NCBI RefSeq assembly: GCF_001950255.1
Contig: NZ_BDJK01000003.1
Span: forward strand, 62,001-126,000
Direction of reading: 5' to 3'
Length of the DNA: 64,000 nt
From: Carboxydothermus pertinax
Lineage (GTDB): Bacteria > Bacillota > Z-2901 > Carboxydothermales > Carboxydothermaceae
In this document: positions 1-7,016 of the stretch, piece after piece
Position numbering within the stretch: the first letter of the stretch is position 1
Layout: each line of letters starts with the position of its first letter
Notes under the pieces: model-generated
Seen by the model: only the letters and a program-made list of their open reading frames with translations
Databases searched by the model: none
Told to the model about the DNA's origin: nothing
Translations under genes and position numbers: made by a program

Positions 1-2
1 GA

Positions 3-521
3 ACCTCTAACCAAGCCGGACGATACCGGATAATACCTTTCGAAAAGCAAAAGGTTGACTGTCAAAAAGTAGGCACAGAAGTAGGCACAATGGTAGGCAC
101 AGAAGTAGGCACGGTAGGAGCGTTTCAGGAGGCACAGGAGGAGCGCTCCAGTTGCACATTATATAAACAAAACAAAACTAAAAATATTAATTTAGTTACT
201 TCTAACGAAGTAACAGCTGACGCTGACGACGCCCCACCAACTAACCAACAATTGATTACTGAACTCACTAAAGAGTACCGCAAGCTTATCCCACAGGACA
301 AGCACCAAAAAGGGGACTTTTCCTTTATTGGACGGCTTTATAACGAATATGGCTATGACAAAGTGCTCTTGGCGATTAATGAACTTGGTTATCGGATTGA
401 TAGTGGTTTTATCCCCGAAAAGCCGTTGATTTATCTGAATGCTATCCTCAAAGGAGATGGTAAGAGTGGCGGCCGAGGTAAAAAGTCTGCCGCAAACGAC
501 TACTCATGGTATTTCGATTGA
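3..521 (+). CDS. Phage replication initiator-like protein, 5' end cut by window edge
   Basis: The reading frame is open from base 3 to the stop at 521, so the start lies left of the window; the ATG at 90 falls inside the gene and has no ribosome binding site. The visible part has a short basic stretch, a Val-Gly-Thr-x repeat coded by a 12-bp tandem repeat, a polar linker, and a C-terminal helical domain (GDFSFIGRLYNEYGYDKV). That layout fits phage replisome-organiser/DnaD-like initiators, which load the helicase at the phage origin. The DnaC-like helicase loader that follows and overlaps it supports this. The N-terminal winged helix expected of the family would be outside the window. Family assignment is an inference. 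Confidence 0.6.
   Translation, partial: TSNQAGRYRIIPFEKQKVDCQKVGTEVGTMVGTEVGTVGAFQEAQEERSSCTLYKQNKTKNINLVTSNEVTADADDAPPTNQQLITELTKEYRKLIPQDKHQKGDFSFIGRLYNEYGYDKVLLAINELGYRIDSGFIPEKPLIYLNAILKGDGKSGGRGKKSAANDYSWYFD
69..116 (+). repeat. Four tandem 12-bp units
   Basis: Units begin with GTAGGCAC at 69, 81, 93 and 105, an exact 12-bp period. The unit length is a multiple of three, so the frame is kept and the array codes VGTE-VGTM-VGTE-VGTV in the initiator gene. It probably lies in a linker. Phage origins often sit inside the initiator gene as repeats (iterons), so these could also be initiator binding sites; that is a guess. Confidence 0.85.
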
Positions 522-1281
522 AGGAATGCTGGCTAAAAAAGCTGATGAAGAATGCCCAAAGTGTGCTGGCCTTGAATATTGCAAAATGCCGCAGAAAGGC
601 TGGCGACCGGTACTGCATGAAGAAGCGACGAAGCTATATAAAATACCTACCTTTGCCTGGGCTTCGTGTAGATATTTTGCCCGGCAAGTAGCAGAAGAGC
701 AAAAACGGGAATACATAAACGAACGTTTCGAAGGTAAAACTTTTGAAACTTACAGCGTTAATTTTCAGAATAAGCAAGCATTTGATAAATGTTTTGAATA
801 TGCCCAAAACTTTAGTTGGCATACGACAGAAGGATTACTTCTTTCCGGGCCAGTTGGTACCGGGAAAACTCACCTGGCAGCGGCAATTCTAAAAGTTGTG
901 CTTGAGCGGGGAATACCGGGAGCGATGATACTGGTGCCGAAGTTGCTGGACGAAATCCGTTTGGCTTACCACGATGAGACAGCGGACCGGAAACTTGCAG
1001 AAAAAGTCGCTAATAAACGCTTTCTGGTATTAGACGATATTGGAGCAGAACGAACTACCGATTGGGTGCAGGAAGAGCTTTTCAAGCTTATAAACACCAG
1101 GTACGAAAAAAAATTACCTACGGTGCTGACTACAAATTGCACAATAGAAGAATTAATTGAAAAACTCGGGGAGCGGATAGTTGATAGATTAGTTGAAATG
1201 TGCGAACCGGTGAAGATTGAGGGGAAATCATACCGGTTGCAGATAAGGAAAGACAAGAAGGATAAAAACAGGAGGAAATAA
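466..1281 (+). CDS. DnaC/DnaI-like helicase loader ATPase
   Basis: AAA+ ATPase of the DnaC/IstB type that would load the replicative helicase at the phage origin. A Walker A motif (GPVGTGKTH) and a Walker B motif (FLVLDDIGAE) are plain, followed by the sensor region (TVLTTNCT). The N-terminus has a Cys cluster (CPKCAGLEYC) like the zinc-binding N-domain of DnaI loaders. I place the start at GTG 466 because AAGGAG lies 9 bases upstream. ATG 439, ATG 457 and ATG 526 are in frame but lack a well-spaced site. It overlaps the initiator gene and is followed directly by ssb, forming a replication operon. Confidence 0.85.
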   Translation: MAAEVKSLPQTTTHGISIEGMLAKKADEECPKCAGLEYCKMPQKGWRPVLHEEATKLYKIPTFAWASCRYFARQVAEEQKREYINERFEGKTFETYSVNFQNKQAFDKCFEYAQNFSWHTTEGLLLSGPVGTGKTHLAAAILKVVLERGIPGAMILVPKLLDEIRLAYHDETADRKLAEKVANKRFLVLDDIGAERTTDWVQEELFKLINTRYEKKLPTVLTTNCTIEELIEKLGERIVDRLVEMCEPVKIEGKSYRLQIRKDKKDKNRRK

Positions 1282-1282
1282 A

Positions 1283-1681
1283 ATGTTCAACAAAATCATC
1301 TTAGTTGGCCGTCTCACCCGGGACCCGGAGCTTTGGCATACACCCCAGGGAACGCCGGTAGCAACTATAACCATAGCGACGGACAGGCCCTACACGTCCA
1401 AAGAAGGCGAACGGGAAGCGGATTTCGTGGACGTTGTAGTGTGGAACAAACTGGCGGAAATAGTGAATGAGTTTGGGCAAAAGGGGCGGTTAGTCCTGAT
1501 TGAAGGCAGGCTGCAAATACGGAGCTACGAAAAAGAGGGCCAAAAGCGACGGGTTTATGAAGTTGTGGCGAGTAATGTGAAATTCCTTGACAAACCGAAG
1601 AGAAAGGAAGAATTGGCTGTGGAAGATATGTTAGACGGAGCGGTGGAGATTGAGATTAGCGATGAGGACTTACCGTTTTAG
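1283..1681 (+). CDS. ssb: Single-stranded DNA-binding protein (phage copy)
   Basis: OB-fold SSB of 132 residues that coats ssDNA during phage replication. It opens with the family signature MFNKIILVGRLTRDPEL and ends in the acidic tail DEDLPF that recruits partner proteins. AGGAGG sits just upstream of ATG 1283, and the gene starts one base after the loader stop, so the two are probably translationally coupled. The linker between OB fold and tail is short compared with chromosomal SSBs, as is common in phage copies. Confidence 0.95.
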   Translation: MFNKIILVGRLTRDPELWHTPQGTPVATITIATDRPYTSKEGEREADFVDVVVWNKLAEIVNEFGQKGRLVLIEGRLQIRSYEKEGQKRRVYEVVASNVKFLDKPKRKEELAVEDMLDGAVEIEISDEDLPF

Positions 1682-1692
1682 GGGGTGAGAAG

Positions 1693-1941
1693 ATGGACTG
1701 GGAATACCACGGCGACTTTCGCTATCATATCAGCTCTACAGGCGACAGTAGCGTAAGACACGGGCCGTGCGAAATATGCGGAAAGCATGCGGCGGAAGTA
1801 TACTTTCAGGTAGAAGAGATGCACTACCGGATAACCCTTGCAAGCGGGAAAATAAGGGAAGGTTACACGAGGTACGGATGCAAGAGCTACTTTGGGCATT
1901 ATGATTGCTTGGTGAAGGCGAGAAGAGAAAAGGCGGTGTGA
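1693..1941 (+). CDS. Small phage protein with Cys pairs, function unknown
   Basis: 82 residues with a clear ribosome binding site (GGGGGTGAGAAG) before ATG 1693. It carries a CEICGK pair near residue 19 and further Cys and His residues later (GCKSYFGHYDC), which could form a treble-clef-like zinc site. It lies in the early replication operon between ssb and other small genes. I do not recognise the family; nucleic-acid binding is possible but only inferred from the zinc-like pattern. Confidence 0.7.
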   Translation: MDWEYHGDFRYHISSTGDSSVRHGPCEICGKHAAEVYFQVEEMHYRITLASGKIREGYTRYGCKSYFGHYDCLVKARREKAV

Positions 1942-1961
1942 GTAAGTGGGGAGGGTGAAAA

Positions 1962-2162
1962 ATGAATACAGTTAGCCCGGATAAGCTTTTAGATGCGATT
2001 GGCATAAATGAGTACACCATTGACCACGATAACCGAATAGTGTGGCTCGGAGAGAAGGAACTAATGAAGCTGAAAGACATATTAATCCGGTTGCCGTATG
2101 AGAAAAAGGTGACCGGGATAGAAGCGATTGGATGGCGCTGGCAAGCGAGATTTGAAGATTGA
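1962..2162 (+). CDS. Small phage early protein, function unknown
   Basis: 66 residues, with GGGAGG upstream of ATG 1962. No signal peptide, membrane segment or Cys motif is visible. It is mixed acidic and basic with several Trp in the C-terminal half (GIEAIGWRWQ). It sits in the run of short early genes after ssb. No family recognised. Confidence 0.65.
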   Translation: MNTVSPDKLLDAIGINEYTIDHDNRIVWLGEKELMKLKDILIRLPYEKKVTGIEAIGWRWQARFED

Positions 2163-2186
2163 ACTGAAAAAAGGCGGTGGGTAGAA

Positions 2187-2264
2187 ATGTTTTTCCTTGG
2201 ACTATTTTTAGGTGGAGCTTTGGGATTTATGCTTGCTGCTCTGCTTGCAGCGGCAAAGGATTAG
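2187..2264 (+). CDS. 25-residue single-TM phage peptide (DUF3789-like)
   Basis: ATG 2187 with GGCGGTGG upstream opens a 25-residue reading frame that is almost wholly hydrophobic, with a Gly-rich start (FLGLFLGG) and a C-terminal AAAKD. Very short membrane peptides of this composition are known from phage early regions as DUF3789; the match is from memory of that family's pattern. It fits neatly between two genes and is followed by the next ribosome binding site. Confidence 0.55.
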   Translation: MFFLGLFLGGALGFMLAALLAAAKD

Positions 2265-2276
2265 GGGATGAGGGAA

Positions 2277-2468
2277 ATGGAAACTAAGATAAAAATTGTG
2301 TGTGCCAAAAAACGGGATTTAACGTTGTTGTTATTAGCGATTGCCATATTTATTACTTCATTAGCGGTACTTCTTCAAAGTTATAGGATTGAAAAGATGG
2401 AGAGACAAATTAAGCAGCTTGAAATAAAAGTGCAAATGGGGAGGTCAAGCTATGGCAATTACAAATAG
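2277..2468 (+). CDS. Small membrane protein with coiled-coil tail
   Basis: ATG 2277 is preferred over the in-frame ATG 2268 because AGGGG at 2263-2267 is then 9 bases upstream. The product has a short basic N-terminus (KKRD), one membrane segment of about 20 residues (LTLLLLAIAIFITSLAVLL) and a charged heptad-like tail (KMERQIKQLEIKV). It resembles small phage membrane or anchoring proteins such as spanin-like or replication-membrane anchors. No specific function can be assigned. Its end overlaps the next start by 17 bases. Confidence 0.65.
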   Translation: METKIKIVCAKKRDLTLLLLAIAIFITSLAVLLQSYRIEKMERQIKQLEIKVQMGRSSYGNYK

Positions 2469-2907
2469 GACGCCAATTAGGAATGTCAAAAATTTGGAGG
2501 CGGAAAAGAGATTAGAAGAAGCTTCTGAAATAAAAGTTAGCTTTGACCCTGGCTCTTTTAAGTGGTTTAATTACAGACCTAATGGACGTAACTTAGATGT
2601 GCCAATGCTAAGCTTCCATAACCATGACGAAAAATACCCTTATTTACGACTGAACAAAAGCGCTATTGAGAGGCTTTTTGGGGAAAATCTCGAAGGGCCA
2701 TTAATGATTGAGATTGGAGTAGCACCAAGGGCAATTGCGATTAGGAAAGCTATGCAAGGAATAGTTTTGAAAAGACATAAAAACTCAAAAAGCTATGTTT
2801 TTAGTGTTAGCGGAATAGATTTTCCCTGGGATATAGCAAAACTTGATAAGCTGCCTTTAATCTGGGATGAGAAAAATAAAATGCTGGTTGGGAAAATTCC
2901 TGGCTAA
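2452..2907 (+). CDS. Phage protein of unknown function
   Basis: 151 residues; GGGGAGG precedes ATG 2452. The protein is soluble and moderately basic, with aromatic-rich patches (FKWFNYRPNG, SFHNHDEKYPYLRL). No catalytic motif is recognised. It is in the same operon as the nuclease that follows and may take part in phage DNA metabolism, but that is only context. Confidence 0.65.
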   Translation: MAITNRTPIRNVKNLEAEKRLEEASEIKVSFDPGSFKWFNYRPNGRNLDVPMLSFHNHDEKYPYLRLNKSAIERLFGENLEGPLMIEIGVAPRAIAIRKAMQGIVLKRHKNSKSYVFSVSGIDFPWDIAKLDKLPLIWDEKNKMLVGKIPG

Positions 2908-2920
2908 GGGAGTTGGAGAG

Positions 2921-3190
2921 ATGAGGGAAAGAGACATACAAGCATTGATAAAACAGTATTTGCAGTTAAAAGGCTGGTTTGTAGTAAAAATTCACCAAAG
3001 CCTTGGGAGCTATAGAGGAATTGCGGATTTATATGCTTTAAAAGATGGCGAGCATGTTTGGATTGAAGTTAAAACGCCAAAGGGAAGGACTTCGAAGTAC
3101 CAAGAGCGTTTCAAAGAAGAAATAGAAAGTCACGGTGGACGGTATATAGTTGCGCGAGGAATTGAGGATTTGCAAAAAGCAGGGTTGTAA
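2921..3190 (+). CDS. VRR-NUC domain nuclease
   Basis: An 89-residue stand-alone VRR-NUC protein of the PD-(D/E)XK superfamily. These are common in phage replication modules and are thought to process branched DNA. The core is visible as GIADLY (Asp of the PD motif) and WIEVKTPKGR (ExK), with an N-terminal helix (RDIQALIKQYL) typical of the family. The start at ATG 2921 follows GGAGAG. Longer in-frame starts exist but overlap the upstream gene without a binding site. It is the last gene before the IS110 insertion. Confidence 0.88.
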   Translation: MRERDIQALIKQYLQLKGWFVVKIHQSLGSYRGIADLYALKDGEHVWIEVKTPKGRTSKYQERFKEEIESHGGRYIVARGIEDLQKAGL

Positions 3191-3327
3191 AGACCTACGG
3201 TAATATGTCAAGACCATGAGGTCAAAAATTTTCGAAGTTAAGACTTAAAAAAGGCAATAGAAAACCGTCCTGAATCCAAGCAATATGGAAACAAGTAACA
3301 AAAATGGAAATTAGGATTTAAAAAATA

Positions 3328-4572
3328 TTAAGCAAGATTCCTCCTTTGCCCCTTGGGCAGATAGAGTTGGTTGCTGCGCAGCAGAGCATCAACCATACGC
3401 ACTAATTTACGTGCGGTAAGGACTAAAGCACGGCGATGATGGTGAGTTTTGCTTTCCCGGAATTTACGGGAGTAGAACTCCCGGTATTCAGGCTCGTACT
3501 GACGAACAGAATTAGCAGCCTGAATTAAGTAATAACGCAAATAAGCGTTACCGGTTTTAGTAAGTGGCGTAGTATCAGCTTCAAATTCACCTGACTGATG
3601 CTCACGCCAAGTTAAGCCGGAAAATTTAGCTAAAGCTGAATCATTAGGGAAACGGTGGATATCACCAATTTCAGCAATAATACCGGCGCAGATAACTGGA
3701 CCAAGGCCAGGTACAGAATCAAGGGTATGCTTAAAATGGGCTATTTCTTTAGCAATAGCTTTATCAATATTTTTAATTTGTTTTTCTAAAGTTCTAATAG
3801 TTTCAAGGCTAGTAGCTAAAATCAGGTTTACAGGTTCCAAAAGGTTACCCCTTAACCTATGGGCATTATGAGCAGCGATTTTTAGTTTTTCAGCAGTAGC
3901 TTTAGGATCAGCAAAATGTTTATTACCTTTCTCCACCAAAAAATCAATTAAATTATCAAGCGGTCGAGCCGCAATTTCGTCGGGAGAAAGGAATTCGGTT
4001 AAAATAGCCTCAGAAGTAGCACCAAACAAATTGCTAAATACCTCATCTTGCTGAAGAGTATTGAACTTGAGAAAGAGATTAGTAAGGAAATAGTTTTTCT
4101 CTCTGGTAAGAGTTTGAGTTAAATGGAATCTGAACCTGGTCAGCCTTTGCAAAGGCAAATAACGAAAATCCACCTGGGAGTTTTCCGGGAGACGCCCAAA
4201 ACGCAACCGGTCGGCAATAACCCAAGCGTCGGTCCAGTCATTTTTGGGGAGGTCGACATAAGCCTTTTTAAAATTAGCAACAACCTTAGGATTAAAGGTG
4301 TAGACCTGGCAGTGATAACTTGCCAGCTGATAATTAGAAGCAAGGCCCATTTGCAAATGCCAGCTGTAGACTGAAGTAGATTCCAAGCCAATAACAACGC
4401 TTTCAAAATTATTAGAATGGCAAATTTCGAGGACAAGATTAATCAAAGCTTCAAGGCCAGGATTATCATTAGAAAACTTCTGGCGTTTAGAAACAATTTC
4501 ACCAAGGTTGTCCATAAACTGAGCCTTAAAATCTTTCATACTAACGTCAATACCAACAAACAGAGTTTTCAC
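3328..4572 (-). CDS. IS110-family DEDD transposase/recombinase
   Basis: 414 residues, near the usual length of IS110 recombinases. The N-terminal RuvC-like DEDD domain shows Asp in FVGIDVSMKD, Glu in GLESTS and the paired Asp in DWTDAWVIADR. A helical middle leads to the C-terminal Tnp domain with the HhH-like VPGLGPV and the conserved Ser in QAANSVRQ, the nucleophile in this family. The start is GTG at 4572 (complement) with GAGGTG upstream; an ATG 30 codons earlier lies in the non-coding end. In studied relatives this enzyme is guided by a bridge RNA from the element's non-coding end. Confidence 0.92.
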   Translation of the reverse strand: MKTLFVGIDVSMKDFKAQFMDNLGEIVSKRQKFSNDNPGLEALINLVLEICHSNNFESVVIGLESTSVYSWHLQMGLASNYQLASYHCQVYTFNPKVVANFKKAYVDLPKNDWTDAWVIADRLRFGRLPENSQVDFRYLPLQRLTRFRFHLTQTLTREKNYFLTNLFLKFNTLQQDEVFSNLFGATSEAILTEFLSPDEIAARPLDNLIDFLVEKGNKHFADPKATAEKLKIAAHNAHRLRGNLLEPVNLILATSLETIRTLEKQIKNIDKAIAKEIAHFKHTLDSVPGLGPVICAGIIAEIGDIHRFPNDSALAKFSGLTWREHQSGEFEADTTPLTKTGNAYLRYYLIQAANSVRQYEPEYREFYSRKFRESKTHHHRRALVLTARKLVRMVDALLRSNQLYLPKGQRRNLA

Positions 4573-4607
4573 AGAATCACCTCGCTTTCGTAAGGGGGTA
4601 ATGAAAA

Positions 4608-4852
4608 TTGCTGCTGGGTCCCAGGAATCATGGCCGATCAGCAACCTCGCCGGAATGAGCACTTAGCTTAATGTATCTTAATCCTCTAATTCTGCTGCAA
4701 ATAAGAGGGGAAAACATTAAGGTGTGCAACCTACGCGTGAAAAGTGCGGACCATGAACTGGGGGTTACTCTTTACAAGAGGTTAAACCTCAAGGAGTGAA
4801 ATACCTACCCAGAAACAATCTCACGAATATATTGTGCCTGGTCCAGCAGCAA
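4608..4852 (-). ncRNA. Candidate bridge RNA of the IS110 element
   Basis: The non-coding end upstream of the transposase is highly structured. An outer stem pairs 4608-4617 with 4843-4852 (10 of 10) and 4621-4625 with 4837-4841 (5 of 5). Inside it, 4667-4674 pairs with 4714-4721 (8 of 8) around a second stem 4683-4687/4704-4708, leaving internal loops. A compact hairpin lies at 4778-4790. Stem-loops with internal loops placed just 5' of an IS110 transposase are the known layout of bridge RNA with target- and donor-binding loops. Transcription, exact ends and guide bases are not shown by the sequence alone. Confidence 0.6.
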
Positions 4853-4961
4853 AAAGAAAGTCTAATTTCCAGTTTTCAAAGAACAATTTTTTATAAAATC
4901 GAAACGGTTTTTATTACCGTTTAAAGATTATTTCTAAAATCATTATACGAGGAGTGAGAAC

Positions 4962-5191
4962 ATGGCGGGGTAGCGAGGGTTGAGAGGTTAAGGCAAGAAG
5001 AGTGTTTGCTGGCTTTATGTAAAGAATATAATCGCTGCCAAATTAAATGGGGAAAGAATTGCGCCAGGCAAAGTGGAAGTAAGATACCCCGAATTTTCGG
5101 GAAAAGGATAGAGGAGTACCTGGTTGTGACCGGGGAACCGAACGGTGAAGTAAACATTAGATGGGCAGTAGGAGATCCTTTTTATGGGTAG
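4962..5191 (+). pseudogene. Small phage gene with an early frameshift in a G-run
   Basis: GAGGAG at 4949-4954 is ideally placed for ATG 4962, but that frame stops at once (ATG GCG GGG TAG). One extra G in the G-run at 4967-4970 would join the ATG to an open frame running to the stop at 5191, giving about 76 residues with Cys/Trp-rich core (ECLLALCKEYNRC, KWGKNCARQ). The frame without correction has only a TTG at 5006 with a poor site. This is a one-base deletion, a sequencing error, or a phase-variable run. I do not recognise the protein. Confidence 0.6.
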
Positions 5192-5201
5192 GAGGAGAGA
5201 A

Positions 5202-5399
5202 ATGACGATATTCGAATACATTCTTCTAAAACAACCCCTTGTGATTAAAGAGTTATACCGTAAAGGATTGCTTACCAAGGCACCAATCGAAAGGGAAACT
5301 GATACTGAAATAATCAACTGGGCAGAACTGATGCAACATGCAAAGTATAAACGGGTAAGAGGAGCAATCAAGCAAATCCAGGGGGTGGTGATTCGATGA
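5202..5399 (+). CDS. Small phage protein, function unknown
   Basis: 65 residues from ATG 5202, which has GGAGGAG upstream; the in-frame ATG 5184 contributes only the codons that overlap that site. It is basic in the C-terminal half (HAKYKRVRGAIKQ). Its stop overlaps the ATG of the next gene (ATGA), so it is probably translated together with the late activator. No family recognised. Confidence 0.65.
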   Translation: MTIFEYILLKQPLVIKELYRKGLLTKAPIERETDTEIINWAELMQHAKYKRVRGAIKQIQGVVIR

Positions 5400-5863
5400 A
5401 ATTAAAACGGGCTACTTTCAGGCATATAGAAGCAGAAATATATGCTTATAACGACACGATAAAAGCAATCGAAGAGTTGCGGGCAGATATCATCTTAGCA
5501 GGTAGACAAGGGGAGCTTGGTGCTGCTGTTGGCGGGGGAGGTTATATTACCAGTAAAGTAGAACGCAGGGCGACAAAGCTTGCGGATAGTTTGTTGTTGC
5601 GGGAGATGGAAAGGATTACAAAAGCTATTGCGGAAGTATATGCAAAATCAAAAGAAGAAGTGCGCAGGGTGGTTTGGGTTAAATACGGACTTGCAATAGA
5701 CTGGCAGCCGCCGCAAGAACTTGCACAAAAGTTGCAGAACAGAAATAGATTTGACCTGACTGCCAGAGATATGGCAGAAATTTTAGCGGTAGATGAGAGT
5801 ACTTTTCATCGGTACAGGACTGGGTTTGTGTATGGGATTGCGGAAAAACTGGGGTGGTATTAA
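5396..5863 (+). CDS. RinA/ArpU-type late transcription activator
   Basis: 155 residues with an N-terminal helical region (RHIEAEIYAYNDTIKAIEEL), a Gly-rich hinge (AAVGGGGY) and a C-terminal sigma-70 region 4-like helix-turn-helix (DMAEILAVDESTFHRYRTG). This layout is that of the RinA/ArpU phage regulators, which switch on packaging and head genes. Its place just before the cos/terminase region is the usual one for the family. The promoter it would act on should lie in 5864-7157. Confidence 0.8.
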   Translation: MKLKRATFRHIEAEIYAYNDTIKAIEELRADIILAGRQGELGAAVGGGGYITSKVERRATKLADSLLLREMERITKAIAEVYAKSKEEVRRVVWVKYGLAIDWQPPQELAQKLQNRNRFDLTARDMAEILAVDESTFHRYRTGFVYGIAEKLGWY

Positions 5864-5944
5864 ATTTGCAAGTTTTTTGCAAGCCCAAGAAGGTAGTTTA
5901 AAAAGTATAATTAAAATAGGGCAAAGCCCGTTAGAGGTGATTAG

Positions 5945-6607
5945 ATGAATTTTTTCAAGTGCTGGGGTTGTGGAACTGTTGTTCCTATGGCTACTGATAA
6001 ACCATTAGCCAGAGTTTTTTGCCCAGATTGTAAAGAAGAGTATCCTAAGCAGTTAGAAGCCAAAAGACTTGAATATTTACGGTTGCGTGCGGAATTGATG
6101 TTTGATAGAGCTTTAAGGATGTTAGAAAAGCAAATGGCGAAAATGTATTTATACCAAGAAGCTGCTGAAGTGGTTTTTGACAAAATAAAAGAAGACCCAG
6201 AGGCTTTCGATAGTGCGCATGAGATGGTTGCATTGATGGAATTGCTAAAAAATAGAGTAAAAGTTAAACTTCATCCGGTTGTTGGCAAATATAAACCAGA
6301 TATGCTTTTACCAAATGAGAAAGTGGTTTTAGAAATAGATGGGTATATGCATGAATTCAAGAAATTAGAAGATTATAAGCGTGATATTGAAATGAGAGCA
6401 ATACTGGGTGCTGACTGGGAAGTAGTTAGAATTCCGACAAAATACATAGAACAAAATGTATCTGCTTTGTTAACAGCTATAAAGGAGATTAAGTCTTATA
6501 AACAAAAAATCAGGGCACAAAACAATGGAGTAATTCCAAAATGGTTCTCTAAACGAGATGCGGAAGTTTGGCGTGAAGTAGAAAAGGCCTTTGGATTACA
6601 ATCATAA
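5945..6607 (+). CDS. Zinc-ribbon plus DUF559/Vsr-like nuclease
   Basis: 220 residues. A zinc ribbon (CWGCG near residue 6, CPDC near residue 26) is followed by a helical region and a C-terminal restriction-endonuclease fold. The latter shows KYKPDMLLP and VVLEIDGYMHEF, which match the Asp and Glu of DUF559/Vsr-like PD-(D/E)XK enzymes, and ends in the usual RIPTKYI element. Phages carry such single-subunit nucleases, some as homing-type free-standing enzymes next to terminase genes. Specificity is unknown. AGAGGTG precedes ATG 5945 and a terminator follows. Confidence 0.7.
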   Translation: MNFFKCWGCGTVVPMATDKPLARVFCPDCKEEYPKQLEAKRLEYLRLRAELMFDRALRMLEKQMAKMYLYQEAAEVVFDKIKEDPEAFDSAHEMVALMELLKNRVKVKLHPVVGKYKPDMLLPNEKVVLEIDGYMHEFKKLEDYKRDIEMRAILGADWEVVRIPTKYIEQNVSALLTAIKEIKSYKQKIRAQNNGVIPKWFSKRDAEVWREVEKAFGLQS

Positions 6608-6621
6608 ATTATGCTATCAAA

Positions 6622-6650
6622 CAGCCGTCCGAGGAGACGGCTTTTTAGTT
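6622..6650 (+). terminator. Rho-independent terminator after the nuclease gene
   Basis: AGCCGTC (6622-6628) pairs with GACGGCT (6635-6641) over a 6-base loop and is followed by TTTTTAG. It closes the regulator/nuclease transcription unit. Confidence 0.85.
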
Positions 6651-6682
6651 TGCCTGGCAGTGCCCATTAGGGCGGATTAGAA

Positions 6683-6721
6683 CACCCAAAGAAAAAACCG
6701 CCAGGGTGGGGGCGGTGGGTG
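6683..6721. other. Hairpin in the gap before the packaging genes
   Basis: CACCC (6683-6687) plus ACCGCC (6697-6702) pair with GGCGGT (6711-6716) plus GGGTG (6717-6721), leaving an A-rich bulge. No long T-run follows. It lies in the 229-base gap between the terminator and the next small gene, where I see no other gene. It could be a second terminator or a regulator site. Confidence 0.45.
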
Positions 6722-6836
6722 AAGATTTAGTTTTTCTCATTTATTCCAAGTCTTTCTTTTAAAGCTTCTTGGAGTACTTACGTGTTAAATACGTGTCAAG
6801 GATTTAAGAAAAAAATATTTAAAAGTAGGTGAGACT

Positions 6837-7016
6837 ATGGACAAAATTAGCTTCATTGCTTCTTTACCTCCAATTCAAAGCGCTGTCTCAGTGAGTGGCA
6901 ACGGCGACGGTGCCCGGGTGAAGTTAGACGTACCAGGAAGCGAGATGAGCGAGGTATTGAAGCTGCTACTCCTTACTGGCAAGACTTTTCGGGTTACAGT
7001 GGAAGCGGTGGAGTAG
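6837..7016 (+). CDS. 59-residue phage protein, function unknown
   Basis: ATG 6837 with AGGTGAG upstream opens a 59-residue frame. The protein starts MDKISFIASLPPIQ, has a Gly/Asp turn (GNGDGARVKLDVPGS) and a hydrophobic helix (EVLKLLLLTGKTF) with a beta-like end. It reads as a compact alpha/beta fold. Codon use and spacing are like its neighbours. No family recognised; similar small genes often sit just before the terminase. Confidence 0.6.
   Translation: MDKISFIASLPPIQSAVSVSGNGDGARVKLDVPGSEMSEVLKLLLLTGKTFRVTVEAVE

Larger units (their letters stand above)
3300..4876 (-). mobile_element. IS110-family insertion sequence
   Basis: Contains one DEDD-type transposase on the minus strand and about 290 bases of non-coding DNA upstream of its start. 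A 10-bp inverted repeat, TGGAAATTAG at 3305-3314 and its complement at 4862-4871, brackets the unit and is probably subterminal. The exact ends are not certain because IS110 elements make no target duplication. The short downstream end (about 13 bases from stop codon to repeat) and long upstream end match the IS110 subgroup rather than IS1111. It sits between early phage genes and does not clearly break one. Confidence 0.8.

Noticed and set aside
69-116. CRISPR-like array
   Set aside because: Units are 12 bases, directly adjacent without spacers, and inside a coding frame.
4902-4922. Hairpin AAACGGT/ACCGTTT after the IS as a terminator
   Set aside because: Long AT loop and no T-run after the stem on the + strand.
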